Positions 26,766 to 34,938 of a stretch of 61,327 bases of DNA are shown here, in pieces (position 1 is the first letter of the stretch; the number at the start of each line of letters is the position of its first letter). The notes below the pieces were generated by a model, which worked only from the letters and a program-made list of their open reading frames with translations, was not told the DNA's origin and ran no database searches. Source of the stretch: JAIRTY01 sp050257395 (GTDB lineage Bacteria > Actinomycetota > Actinomycetes > Streptosporangiales > Streptosporangiaceae); the NCBI GenBank assembly GCA_050257395.1, contig JBLMWU010000006.1:1-61327 (forward strand), in the 5' to 3' direction. The translations under genes and the position numbers were made by a program.

Positions 26766-27032
26766 GCGGGCCTCGCTTCCGGTCCCAGGAGTGCCAACTC
26801 AACTCCGTTCCGTATTCATAATCTCACTCTGCGTTCCGGCCGGGCCAGCCGGGAGTGCCGTTCGGCCCGCTCCGCCCCGGCCGATGGGCCGGTTTGGCAG
26901 CGGAGCGCTGTCAGGCAGTGACCAGGGGTAATCGCCACGGGGACCTTCGGCCTCTGTGTGCTCCCCGGACCGCCGGCGAACCTGCAGGTAGGAAGCGTGC
27001 GGTGGCCGCCCCGGAGATCCGGAGGCATGAGA
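26766..27032. promoter_or_regulatory. Divergent intergenic region, kinase operon / epimerase
   Basis: This 267-base spacer must hold promoters for both the kinase operon and the epimerase-dehydrogenase pair. The only AT-richer stretch (about 26805-26830, with TATTCATAATC) is nearest the kinase start. No clear inverted-repeat operator was recognised. Confidence 0.4.
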
Positions 27033-28076
27033 ATGAGCACGGCCCCAGCCGGGTTCCAGCACCTGGTTCCCGCCGAGAACATCGTCGTCACCGGCGGCGC
27101 CGGCTACATCGGCTCGCATCTGGTCGACCTGCTCGCCGAGGCGGGCCACCGGGTGACCGTGATCGACGACCTGACCAGCGGCAGCACCGCCAACCTGGCC
27201 ACCCGGCTGCGGCGCGGCGACATCCGCCTGGTGACCGGCTCGATCCTGGACGCCCGCCTGCTCGACCAGGAGCTGCGCCAGGCGGACCTGGTCTTCCACC
27301 TGGCCGCCGCGGTCGGGGTCGGCCGGATCACCGGCGACCCGCTGACCTCGCTGCAGACCAACGTGGCCGGGACCGAGCTGGTGCTCGGGGCCTGCGCCCG
27401 GCACGGCTGCGCCCTCGTCCTGGCCTCCTCGTCAGAGGTCTACGGCAAGGAGCCCGCCTGCCCGATGCGCGAGTCCGGGGACCGGGTGCTCGGGCCGACC
27501 ACGGTGCCCCGGTGGTCGTACGCCGCTGCCAAGGCGGTCGACGAGCACCTGCTCTTCGCCTGCACCGGCCAGGGCCTGCGCGGCAGCGCCGTCCGCTACT
27601 TCAACTCCTACGGGCCGCGGCTGGACCGCCGGGGCAGCGCCTCGGTGGTCGCGGTCTTCCTCCGGCAGGCGCTCGCGGGCGAGCCGATCACCGTGCACGG
27701 CGACGGCGGCCAGTCCCGGTCCTTCACCTACGTGACCGACACGGTCCGCGGCACCCTGGCCGCCGCCGCCCCGGCGGGCCAGGGCCGGGTCTTCAACATC
27801 GGCTCGGCCGCGGAGATCACCGTCGCGGATCTCGCGGAGCTGATCGCCGGCGAGACCGGCAGCCGGTCGCCGATCGTCCGGACGCCGTACGAGGAGGTGT
27901 ACGGGGCCCGCTTCGAGGACGTGCGCCGCCGGGTCCCCGACGTGAGCCTGGCCCGGGAGGTGCTCGGCTGGGAGCCCGAGGTGCCCCTCGCCGACGGCCT
28001 CAAGCGGACGATCGCCTGGTGGACCGAGGACGGCGGGCACCGGCTGACCGCGGGCCGGGGTGATGGCCATGGCTGA
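27033..28076 (+). CDS. Nucleotide-sugar epimerase/decarboxylase (extended SDR)
   Basis: The 347-residue enzyme starts at ATG 27033, seven bases after GGAGG; ATG 27027 is too close to that site. NAD binding is VTGGAGYIGSH, then FHLAAAVGVGR, catalytic Ser in LASSSEVYG and YxxxK in SYAAAKA. RYFNSYGPR and GDGGQSRSFTYVTDTV match the GalE/UXS/ArnA-like sugar-nucleotide group. The SSEVYG and YFNSYGPR forms favour a UDP-glucuronate decarboxylase or UDP-hexuronate epimerase. Its stop overlaps the start of the nucleotide-sugar dehydrogenase, so the two act in one pathway. They probably supply the synthase of the divergent operon. Confidence 0.88.
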   Translation: MSTAPAGFQHLVPAENIVVTGGAGYIGSHLVDLLAEAGHRVTVIDDLTSGSTANLATRLRRGDIRLVTGSILDARLLDQELRQADLVFHLAAAVGVGRITGDPLTSLQTNVAGTELVLGACARHGCALVLASSSEVYGKEPACPMRESGDRVLGPTTVPRWSYAAAKAVDEHLLFACTGQGLRGSAVRYFNSYGPRLDRRGSASVVAVFLRQALAGEPITVHGDGGQSRSFTYVTDTVRGTLAAAAPAGQGRVFNIGSAAEITVADLAELIAGETGSRSPIVRTPYEEVYGARFEDVRRRVPDVSLAREVLGWEPEVPLADGLKRTIAWWTEDGGHRLTAGRGDGHG

Positions 28077-29694
28077 GCGGCGGCGCCGTGAGAGCACGCG
28101 GCACTTCCTGGCCCGGCTCGGGCGGCGGGAGCTCACCGTCGGCGTGATGGGGCTGGGCTACACCGGGCTCCCGCTGGCGGTGGCCAGCGCCCAGGCCGGC
28201 TTCCCCACCTTCGGCTACGACCGCGACGCGGAAGTCTGCGCGGGGCTGGCCCGCGGGGTCAGCCGGGTGGCGGACGTCCCCGGCGGGGAGGTCGCGGCCC
28301 TGACCGAGGCCGGGCTCTTCACCCCCGTCGCGCTCGGCGACGGCCTGTCGCCAGTGCCCGACGTGGTCTTCATCGCCGTCCCGACCCCGTTCGGGGCCGG
28401 CCCGGACCTGTCCTACGTCACCGGGGCCGCCCGGACCCTCGGGGCTGCCATGCGGCCCGGCATGCTGGTGGTGGCCCAGTCCACCAGCTACCCGGGGACC
28501 ACCACCGAGGTCATCCAGCCGCTGCTCGAGCGGGGCGGCCTGCGGGCCGGCGCCGACTTCGCGCTGGCCTTCGCCCCGGAACGGATCGACCCGGGCAACG
28601 GGACCTGGAACATCCACAACACCCCCCGGGTGGTCGGCGGCGTCAGCCCGGACAGCACCCGGCGGGCGGTGGCCGTGCTGGATGCCATCGCCGGGGCGCC
28701 CGGCCTCATGCGCCCGGTCAGCTCGCCCGCGGTGGCGGAGTTCGCCAAGCTGCTGGAGAACAGCTACCGGCTGGTCAACATCGGGCTGGCGAACGAGATG
28801 GCGATGCTCGCCCACGAGCTGGGCGTGGACATCGCCGAGGTGATCGACGCGGCCGCCAGCAAGCCGTACGGATTCCAGCCGTTCCGGCCCGGCGTGGGGC
28901 CCGGCGGCGCGTGCATCCCGGAGGACCCGCTGTTCCTGGCCTGGAAGGCGCGCACCCGGGAGTTCGACACCCGGCTGATCAATCTGGCGGCCGAGCAGAA
29001 CCAGGGCATGGCCCGGTACGTGTTCCACCGGATCATGGAGATGCTGAGCAGGCGCGGGAAAGGCCTGGGCGGCAGCCGGGTGCTGTGCCTGGGCGCGGGC
29101 TACAAGGCCGACCTCGCCGACACCCGCCACTCGCGCGCGCTGCGGGTGATGGAGCTGCTCGCCGGCGCCGGCGCGAGCGTCGGCTACGCCGACCCGCTGA
29201 TCGCCTCGGTGCGGATCGGCGGCTGCGAGCTCAAGGGCCTGCCGCTGGAGTCCGCCGATCCGGGCGACTTCGATCTGGTCGTGATCCTGGTGGCGAACGG
29301 CAGCCAGCTCCCGGAGCTGGCCAGGTTCACCGGGTACCCGGTGCCGGTGTTCGACGCCGCCCACATGCTGCCCGCCGGGCCGGACGTGGAACGGCTGTTA
29401 CCCGCGCAGCCGCGCGAGCACGGCGGCCAGCTCACCGGCGTCACCGTCGATCCGGACCACCTTGTCCCGGCTGGTGGCGCCGCGCACCAGGGTGACATCC
29501 CCGGGCCGGACGCCGAAAGCGCCGGCCACCGCCCGCAGCGCCGCCGCCGTGGCCTGCCCGCCCACCGGCCGGGCGCTGACCCGCACGATGAGCGCCTCCC
29601 CCCGGGTCCCCCCGACCGCCGTGCGCGGCGCGCCCGGCTGCACCCGGATCGGCACCGTCAGCGCCATCGCCGCCTCCTGCCCGCGTGCCCCTGA
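28060..29694 (+). CDS. UDP-sugar dehydrogenase (UDP-Glc/UDP-ManNAc type) with run-on C-terminus
   Basis: The NAD-binding domain begins VGVMGLGYTGLPLA. Catalytic features are LAFAPERIDPGN, the helix AEFAKLLENSYRLVNIGLANE and the nucleophile Cys in GPGGACIPEDP. GAGYKADLADTRHSRAL marks the C-terminal domain. The enzyme oxidises C6 of a UDP-hexose to a uronate. The family would end near residue 445 (FDAAHMLPAGPDVERL, about 29397). Here no stop occurs and the frame runs 98 more codons antisense through the whole DUF167 gene, so the tail is probably non-native. The start is GTG 28060 or the ATGs at 28063 and 28069. Confidence 0.88.
   Translation: MMAMAERRRRESTRHFLARLGRRELTVGVMGLGYTGLPLAVASAQAGFPTFGYDRDAEVCAGLARGVSRVADVPGGEVAALTEAGLFTPVALGDGLSPVPDVVFIAVPTPFGAGPDLSYVTGAARTLGAAMRPGMLVVAQSTSYPGTTTEVIQPLLERGGLRAGADFALAFAPERIDPGNGTWNIHNTPRVVGGVSPDSTRRAVAVLDAIAGAPGLMRPVSSPAVAEFAKLLENSYRLVNIGLANEMAMLAHELGVDIAEVIDAAASKPYGFQPFRPGVGPGGACIPEDPLFLAWKARTREFDTRLINLAAEQNQGMARYVFHRIMEMLSRRGKGLGGSRVLCLGAGYKADLADTRHSRALRVMELLAGAGASVGYADPLIASVRIGGCELKGLPLESADPGDFDLVVILVANGSQLPELARFTGYPVPVFDAAHMLPAGPDVERLLPAQPREHGGQLTGVTVDPDHLVPAGGAAHQGDIPGPDAESAGHRPQRRRRGLPAHRPGADPHDERLPPGPPDRRARRARLHPDRHRQRHRRLLPACP
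29398..29667 (-). CDS. DUF167 (YggU) family protein
   Basis: The 89-residue protein starts at ATG 29667, five bases after AGGAGG. It matches the family throughout: IRVQPGAPRTAVGG, ALIVRVSARPVGGQAT, LAAVLARL and the hallmark LVRGATSRDKVVRI. Its role is unknown; it is widespread and conserved in bacteria. Nearly the whole gene lies antisense to the run-on end of the UDP-sugar dehydrogenase frame. Confidence 0.9.
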   Translation of the reverse strand: MALTVPIRVQPGAPRTAVGGTRGEALIVRVSARPVGGQATAAALRAVAGAFGVRPGDVTLVRGATSRDKVVRIDGDAGELAAVLARLRG

Positions 29695-29796
29695 GCCAAG
29701 GCTAGGGCTGTCTGCCCCGGCGGGCTCTGGCCGCACCGGCCCGCCGCCGCCAGACTCGTCTGGAAGGCCCGGATCCTCCCCGGAAGGAGCTGTCCC

Positions 29797-30846
29797 GTGC
29801 CCGCTGAGATGTCCCTGAACGCAGCGATGCTCGCAGCAGGGCCCGCCGGGGCAGGCCTCGGCATGATCCTCGATGGCCCGATGGCCGCCCAGGTGGCGGC
29901 GGTGCTGGCCCGGCTGGGCGTGCCGGACCGGCTGGCGGACGGGCCGCTCACCGCCGCCGAACTGGCGGGCGAGCTCGGCGCGGGTGCCGACCCGCTGGGC
30001 CGGGTGCTGGCCGCGGCGGCCGTGTTCGGGTTAGTCACCAGGGATGCCGCTGGCCGCTTCGCGCTGACCGGCGCCGGGGAGCTGCTCCGCAGCGACGCCC
30101 CGGGCTCGGCGCGCTACCTCGCGGCCGGGTTCCTGGGCCCGGCGATGTGGGCCTGCTACGGCCAGCTCACCGAGATCGTGCGGAGCGGCAGGCTGGCCGA
30201 CCCGGGCGCCCCGGGCGGGGTGTACGAGTACTTCGGCCGGCACCCGGATGAGGCGCGCCTGTTCGCCCGGGCCATGCAGCGGGTCACGTCCATCCTCGCC
30301 GCCGAGCTCACCGCCAGCGGCTACCGGCCGCCAGCGGCGGGCCGGATCGTGGACGTGGGCGGCGGCAGCGGGACACTGCTCGCACAGCTGCTGCTCGCCG
30401 CCGGTGAGGGCAGCGGGGTGCTGTTCGACCGGCCCGAGGCGCTCGCGGAGGCGCCGGGCGTCCTGGCCGGCGCGGGGGTGGCCGGCCGGGTGGAACTCGT
30501 CCCCGGCGACTTCATGCAGGAGGTGCCGGCCGGCGGCGACCTGTACGTGCTGTGCCAGGTCCTGCATAACTGGCATGACGAGCTGGCCCAGGTCATCGTG
30601 GGCAACTGCCGCCGCGCCAGCCGGCCGGGCAGCTCATTGCTGGTCATTGAGTATGTGCTGCCGGACGGGCCGGAGCCGTCGCTGGCGCACCTGATGGACC
30701 TGATCATGCTGACCGTGGTGGGCGGCCGGGAGCGCAGCCGCGCCGAGCACGCGGCGCTCATGGCGGGGGCGGGCTACACCCTGGTCAGCGACACGCCACT
30801 GGACAGCGTCCTGCCCTGGCACGCGCTGGAGTTCCGCCGCGACTGA
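29797..30846 (+). CDS. SAM-dependent O-methyltransferase (AOMT type)
   Basis: The 349-residue enzyme starts at GTG after GGAAGGAG. The N-terminal winged-helix dimerisation domain (about 15-110) includes LAGELGADADP-like spacing and FGLVTRDAAGRFALT. The Rossmann methyltransferase has the SAM loop VDVGGGSGTLLAQL, then FDRPEAL, LVPGDFMQEVP and the acid/base His region LCQVLHNWHD. This is the plant-caffeate/hydroxyindole O-methyltransferase class found in bacterial secondary metabolism. The neighbours give no pathway, so the substrate is unknown. Confidence 0.9.
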   Translation: MPAEMSLNAAMLAAGPAGAGLGMILDGPMAAQVAAVLARLGVPDRLADGPLTAAELAGELGAGADPLGRVLAAAAVFGLVTRDAAGRFALTGAGELLRSDAPGSARYLAAGFLGPAMWACYGQLTEIVRSGRLADPGAPGGVYEYFGRHPDEARLFARAMQRVTSILAAELTASGYRPPAAGRIVDVGGGSGTLLAQLLLAAGEGSGVLFDRPEALAEAPGVLAGAGVAGRVELVPGDFMQEVPAGGDLYVLCQVLHNWHDELAQVIVGNCRRASRPGSSLLVIEYVLPDGPEPSLAHLMDLIMLTVVGGRERSRAEHAALMAGAGYTLVSDTPLDSVLPWHALEFRRD

Positions 30847-31026
30847 CGCCCAGTACCCGGAGGGGCCGCGGTAGCGCCCAGGCGAGGGCCAGAAAGGGAG
30901 CAACTCCCCCGGAATCGGCTGGGCTGCGGGTTTGTTCTATAGTTGAATGGAGAAATAATCGGGCCGCCCCGGCCCGGTGCGCGTTTACCCGCCCCGGCGA
31001 CCCGGTCGCAGGAGGGCTTTTCGATC

Positions 31027-31185
31027 ATGTTGACCACGCGCAGGCACTACCGCTATGTGTCCGGGTGGTGTGCCAGCACCATGCATCAGCGCTGCGCAGG
31101 CAGTTACGCGGGCACCGCGTGCTGCTGCGCCTGTCACGGCGAGCCGGCCAGCCAGGCCGCCGGCCAGGCCGTGGCCGGGCACTGA
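31027..31185 (+). CDS. Cys/His-rich 52-residue microprotein
   Basis: ATG 31027 follows GGAGGGCTTTTCGATC. Cysteines and histidines are concentrated in residues 14-41: GWCASTMHQRCAG, then SYAGTACCCACHGEP, six Cys and two His in under 30 residues, which suggests a zinc or metal knuckle. The N-terminus is basic and aromatic (RRHYRYVSGW) and the tail Ala/Gln rich. I do not recognise the family. It lies between a methyltransferase and a hemerythrin-like gene. An AT-rich stretch 90 bases upstream (TTCTATAGTTGAATGGAGAA) may be its promoter. Confidence 0.6.
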   Translation: MLTTRRHYRYVSGWCASTMHQRCAGSYAGTACCCACHGEPASQAAGQAVAGH

Positions 31186-31272
31186 GCCGGTCCGGGGATA
31201 TATTCGCTCAGAGAGCGGAAATAACGACCGGTGCGGCCGGCCACCCGGCGGGACCGCGCCGAGAGGAGCCAT

Positions 31273-31779
31273 GTGACCAGCCGCGAGACCAAGGCCCTGC
31301 AGGCGCTGCTGGCCCATCAGCGCCGTCTCGGTGAGGGGATGCAGCGCCGGGTCGCCGCCGTGACCGGGGCCGCTGCGGCCGGCGGCCCGCTGGCAGCGGC
31401 CACCTCGGACCTGCTCGCCTACCTGGCCTCCGAGGTGCTCCCGCACGCCTATGCCGAGGAAGACACCATCTACCGGGCCGCCGCCGGGCAGACGGACCTG
31501 GCCGGCACGATCAGCGAGATGATCACCGAGCACCGGGTCCTGGCCACCGCGGCCAGCCGCCTGGCCGGCGGCCTCGACGACAGCTCCGCGCTCATGCAGG
31601 CCAAGATGCTCAGCGCCCTGATCACCAGCCACGTGGTGAAGGAGAACGAGGTCCTGCTGCCGGCGCTGCTGGCCGACGACTCGGTGGACCTGGCAGACCT
31701 GCTGGAGGAACTCAAGGAGCGGCTGGCCGAATCACCGGAACAGCAGGCCAGCAGGGTCGGCGCCCGCGTTATTCTGTAA
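31273..31779 (+). CDS. Hemerythrin-like (HHE) domain protein
   Basis: The 168-residue all-helical protein starts at GTG 31273 after GAGAGGAG; the ATG two bases before is out of frame. The di-iron ligand pattern of HHE proteins is visible: LLAHQRRLGE, VLPHAYAEED, MITEHRVL and ITSHVVKENEVLLP. Such proteins sense or carry oxygen, NO or iron. The next gene, a SufR-like iron-sulfur regulator, lies 33 bases downstream in the same direction, suggesting a linked response to oxidative or nitrosative conditions. Confidence 0.85.
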   Translation: MTSRETKALQALLAHQRRLGEGMQRRVAAVTGAAAAGGPLAAATSDLLAYLASEVLPHAYAEEDTIYRAAAGQTDLAGTISEMITEHRVLATAASRLAGGLDDSSALMQAKMLSALITSHVVKENEVLLPALLADDSVDLADLLEELKERLAESPEQQASRVGARVIL

Positions 31780-31812
31780 CGTACTGGAATATCCCTGGGC
31801 GAAGGGCTGGCC

Positions 31813-32478
31813 GTGACCACAGGGCTGCAGCAGGAGGCACGGGCGCTCGGCGACCCGACCCGCCACCGCCTGTTCCGCTACATCGCGGCCGCCCCGGCCC
31901 CCGTGGGCGTGGGCGAGCTCACCGGCTACGTGCAGCTCAACCACAACGCCGTGCGCCAGCACCTGGCGGTGCTGAAGGAGGCCGGCCTGGTGACCGAGGA
32001 GACGGAACGCCGGGGCCAGCCCGGGCGGCCCCGGCTGCTGTACCGGCTGCATCCCGAGGCCGCCGGCCGCTGGGACACCCCCGGCGGCTACGCCTGGCTC
32101 GCCAGCCTGCTGTCCGCGGCCATCCGCCGGGGGCAGGCGCCACGCCAGGCCGGCCGCCAGGAAGGCCACCGGCGGGCCGCCGAGCTGACCGGCCCGGACG
32201 ACCCCGCGGACCTGCTCCAGGCGGAGATGACCTGGCGCGGGTTCCGCCCCGCCCGGTCCGCCCGCGGCAGCCGGCTCACCTACGTGCTGGGCCGCTGCCC
32301 GTTCGCGGAGGTCGCCAGCACCGACCCGGGCACCGTCTGCCAGCTCCACCTGGGCCTGTCCGAGGGCCTGGCCGAGGGCCTCGGCACGCTCACGGTGGAA
32401 GGGCTGGCAGCCCGCGATCCCCGCCGGGCGGGCTGCCGCCTGACCGTCCGCCGGGAGCTGCGCGCCGCCCGCGGGTAA
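31813..32478 (+). CDS. SufR-like winged-helix regulator with cysteine cluster
   Basis: The 221-residue protein starts at GTG 31813. An N-terminal ArsR/DeoR-type winged helix (LGDPTRHRLFRYI, LNHNAVRQHLAVLKEAGLV) has the wing RRGQPGRPRLLYRL. The C-terminal domain has LGRCPFAEVA and TVCQLHLGL plus a third Cys near the end (RRAGCRLTV). This arrangement resembles the iron-sulfur-ligating C-terminus of SufR and related regulators (usual NCPF...VC). It may sense redox or Fe-S status and control the hemerythrin gene upstream. Direct cluster binding is inferred. Confidence 0.82.
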   Translation: MTTGLQQEARALGDPTRHRLFRYIAAAPAPVGVGELTGYVQLNHNAVRQHLAVLKEAGLVTEETERRGQPGRPRLLYRLHPEAAGRWDTPGGYAWLASLLSAAIRRGQAPRQAGRQEGHRRAAELTGPDDPADLLQAEMTWRGFRPARSARGSRLTYVLGRCPFAEVASTDPGTVCQLHLGLSEGLAEGLGTLTVEGLAARDPRRAGCRLTVRRELRAARG

Positions 32479-32571
32479 CCGCGCCGGGGGTCCCGCCCTG
32501 GTGGACCGGGCATATCGGGGTAGGGGCAACAGCGGGACACGCACGCGCTCAACCGTGAGAGGGGAGACGCC

Positions 32572-33093
32572 GTGTACAGCAAGGTCAAGATCGCCGGGCA
32601 CCCGGTCCACCCCATGCTCATCGCCTTCCCGGTGGCGTGCTACGTGGGCACGCTGGTGGGGTTCGCCGTCTACGGGGCGAACGGGCACCTGTTCTGGCTC
32701 AACCTCGCGATCGCGCTGAACGTCGTGGGGGTCGGCACCGCCGTGCTGGCCGCCCTGCCCGGCTTCATCGACTGGGCGTTCGGCATTCCCCGCGGCTCCG
32801 GCGCCAAGCAGGCCGGGCTGGTGCACGCGGCCCTGAACGTGACCACCCTGGGCCTGTTCCTGGCCAGTGTCGCCATCTACGTCACCGACTGGAACGGCCC
32901 GGCGGTCAGCGCCACCGCGGGCATCGTGCTGTCGGCCATCGGGGTCGCGCTGACCCTGGCGGCCGGGTTCTTCGGCTGGATGCTGGTGCAGGACTACCAC
33001 GTGGGGGTCCGGCTGGCGCCGCGGCAGCAAGAGGCCGAGCCCGAGGTCCAGCACACCGCGCCCGCGCAGCTGCGCCGCCACCACGCCGCCTGA
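32572..33093 (+). CDS. DUF2231 family membrane protein
   Basis: The 173-residue protein starts at GTG after GAGAGGGGAG. It opens with the family signature IAGHPVHPMLIAFP. Four membrane helices (about 14-34, 42-62, 82-104 and 112-135) are followed by VQDYHVGVRL and a charged tail with several His. DUF2231 proteins are of unknown function and are often found near redox and stress genes. Confidence 0.9.
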   Translation: MYSKVKIAGHPVHPMLIAFPVACYVGTLVGFAVYGANGHLFWLNLAIALNVVGVGTAVLAALPGFIDWAFGIPRGSGAKQAGLVHAALNVTTLGLFLASVAIYVTDWNGPAVSATAGIVLSAIGVALTLAAGFFGWMLVQDYHVGVRLAPRQQEAEPEVQHTAPAQLRRHHAA

Positions 33094-33104
33094 GGCTTGA
33101 CGAG

Positions 33105-33939
33105 CTACGAAACCCGGCGCAGCCCGGCCAGCCGCCGCCCTGGGGCCTCCAGGCCGCGGCGGCGCCGGGCCAGGCCGGCCCAGGGATCGTCCTGGCTGGC
33201 CCGGCGCAGCCGGCCGCCCATGCCGCGCAGCGTGAAGCGCTCCGGGGCCAGCTCCGGGTCGGCCACCTCATCCCAGGTCACCGGGGTGGCCACCGGCGCG
33301 CCCGGGCGGGCGCGCACGGCGTACGGGGCGACCACCGTCTGCGCGTAGGCGTTGCGCATGATGTCCGCGTAGACCCGCTGGCCGCGCTTGGCCTTGCGCT
33401 GCTCGGTGGTGATCGTCTCCGGGTGCCGCCGCGCCAGCAGCTCAGCCGCGCTCCGCGCGAAGGACCGGACCGCGGTGAAGTCCCCGGCGGGCGTCGCCGA
33501 ACCCGCTCTGGGCGGCCGGGTCCAGGTCGAACACGAGCTGATCCGGGCACGCCACCGCGGGCGCCCGGCTGAGGAACACGTGCGGCTCGATGCAGCCCTG
33601 GCCGGCCAGGTAGACCAGGACGGCGGGCTTGTCGGCCAGCGCGTGGCAGACCGTCCCGCCCTCCTTGGCCACCTCGGTGCGCGGCACCCAGTCCGGGAAG
33701 TGATCCGGCACGTTCTTCTGCACGATGCGCTGCCCGCCGATCCCGTCCGGGAAGCGGGCCATCACCAGCGGCCGGTCTTTGACCTGCGGCAGGATCGACG
33801 CCGCCGCCCGCCGGTAGTAGTCGGCCAGCTCGCTCTTGGTGATGCCGTCCCCCGGGAAGTACACCTTGCCGGGGTTCGGCAGCCGGACGGCGATCCGCCC
33901 GATCGCCACGGTCTCCCCGTGCTCCTCGTTCACCACCAT
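33105..33939 (-). pseudogene. LigD-type NHEJ polymerase/primase domain gene, disrupted
   Basis: From ATG 33939 the frame encodes the N-terminal half of a stand-alone LigD polymerase (NPGKVYFPGDGITKSELADYY, split here as motif; QKNVPDHFPDW; CIEPHVFLSRA) up to the metal site VFDLDPA, then runs off into a stop at 33442. Removing one C of the run near 33510 restores FTAVRSFARSAAELLARRHP, TTEQRKAKRGQRVYAD and NAYAQTVVAPYAVRARPGAP, to the stop at 33105. Even then about 40 residues normally present after DLDP, with the conserved TGxRGLHV nucleotide-binding strand, are missing. The gene therefore has both a deletion and a frameshift. It follows the ligase gene, translationally coupled in origin. Confidence 0.82.
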
Positions 33940-33943
33940 GTCC

Positions 33944-34894
33944 TCACGCTTGCTCCCGGACCACCTCGGACGGGTCCTTGTCCTCCCGCAGCCCCTGAAA
34001 CCGGGGATGGCGCAGCTGCCCGTCCCGGGTCCACTCGGTGAAGGCGACCTGCCCGACCAGCCGCGGCTCCACCCAGTGCACCCGCGCGCGCGGCACCGGC
34101 CCGCGGGTGAAGGCAGGCCGGGGGCGCTCCAGCCGCGCCAGGGTCGCGTGCAGGCTGCGCAGGAGCCGGTTGCCGAAGCCGGTGCCCACCTTGCCCGCGT
34201 AGGTGAACGCGCCGTCCGGCTCGTAGTAGCCCAGCAGCAGGGCGCCGAACCCGGCCCGCGAGCCCTGCGGGTCGGTGTAGCCGCCGATGACGAACTCCTG
34301 CTCGTTCTCGCACTTGAACTTGAGCCAGTCCTGGCTGCGCCCGGCCCGGTACGGCGCGGCGGCCCGCTTGGCGATCAGGCCCTCCCAGTGATCGCGGCAG
34401 GCGTCCTCCCAGAACGGCTGGCCGTTGCCCGCCCGGTGCCCGGTGTAGCGCAGCGGGTCACGCAGCCGCAGCAGGCCGCGCAGGAGCTGCTTGCGCTCGC
34501 GCAGCGGCAGCCGCCGGGTGTCCTGCTCGCCGGTGTGCAGCAGGTCGAACACGTAGTAGACCACCGGGATCTGCCGCAGCAGCGAATCGGCGGGATGGGC
34601 GTTGCCGAGCCTGCCCTGCAGCCGGGCGAAGCTGGTCCGGTCGCCGTCGAAAGCGACGACCTCGCCGTCCAGCACGAACTCCCGCACCCGCTGGCCGGCG
34701 AGCGCCCGGGCGACCTCCGGGAAGGTCGCCGTGATGGTGAGCTGGTTGCGGGTCAGCAGCCGCACCTGCTCCCCGTCCCGGAAGGCCAGGCAGCGCTCGC
34801 CGTCCAGCTTGCGCTCGTACAGCCAGGCCGGGTCGGAGAACCGGTCGCGGGTGAGGGTGGCCAGTTGCGGCGCCACCCACGCGGGCACGGTCAT
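33944..34894 (-). CDS. ATP-dependent DNA ligase (LigD ligase-domain type)
   Basis: The 316-residue ligase has nucleotidyltransferase motif I ERKLDGER (Lys29 is adenylated), motif III region FVLDGEVVAFDG, motif IV WEGLIAKR and motif V DWLKFKCENEQEFVIGGY, followed by an OB-fold with GYYEPDGAFTYAGKVGTGF. It corresponds to the ligase module of LigD or LigC used in non-homologous end joining. The stop lies four bases before the polymerase remnant, the usual split NHEJ arrangement. No ku gene is in the window. The ligase looks intact while its polymerase partner is broken. Confidence 0.9.
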   Translation of the reverse strand: MTVPAWVAPQLATLTRDRFSDPAWLYERKLDGERCLAFRDGEQVRLLTRNQLTITATFPEVARALAGQRVREFVLDGEVVAFDGDRTSFARLQGRLGNAHPADSLLRQIPVVYYVFDLLHTGEQDTRRLPLRERKQLLRGLLRLRDPLRYTGHRAGNGQPFWEDACRDHWEGLIAKRAAAPYRAGRSQDWLKFKCENEQEFVIGGYTDPQGSRAGFGALLLGYYEPDGAFTYAGKVGTGFGNRLLRSLHATLARLERPRPAFTRGPVPRARVHWVEPRLVGQVAFTEWTRDGQLRHPRFQGLREDKDPSEVVREQA

Positions 34895-34938
34895 GGCCGG
34901 CTCCCTACCCGGCTGGCCAGCGGGCTAACGGCCGCGGG

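Noticed and set aside
30930..30960. AT-rich TTCTATAGTTGAATGGAG as a definite sigma-70 promoter
   Set aside because: TATAGT resembles a -10 box, but no -35 element at 16-18 bases was found and the SigF form matches only in part, so it is mentioned only as a possible promoter of the microprotein gene.
32500..32530. GGGGTAGG upstream of the DUF2231 gene as a stress promoter
   Set aside because: The -35 position reads GTGG; without GTTT this is expected often at this GC content.
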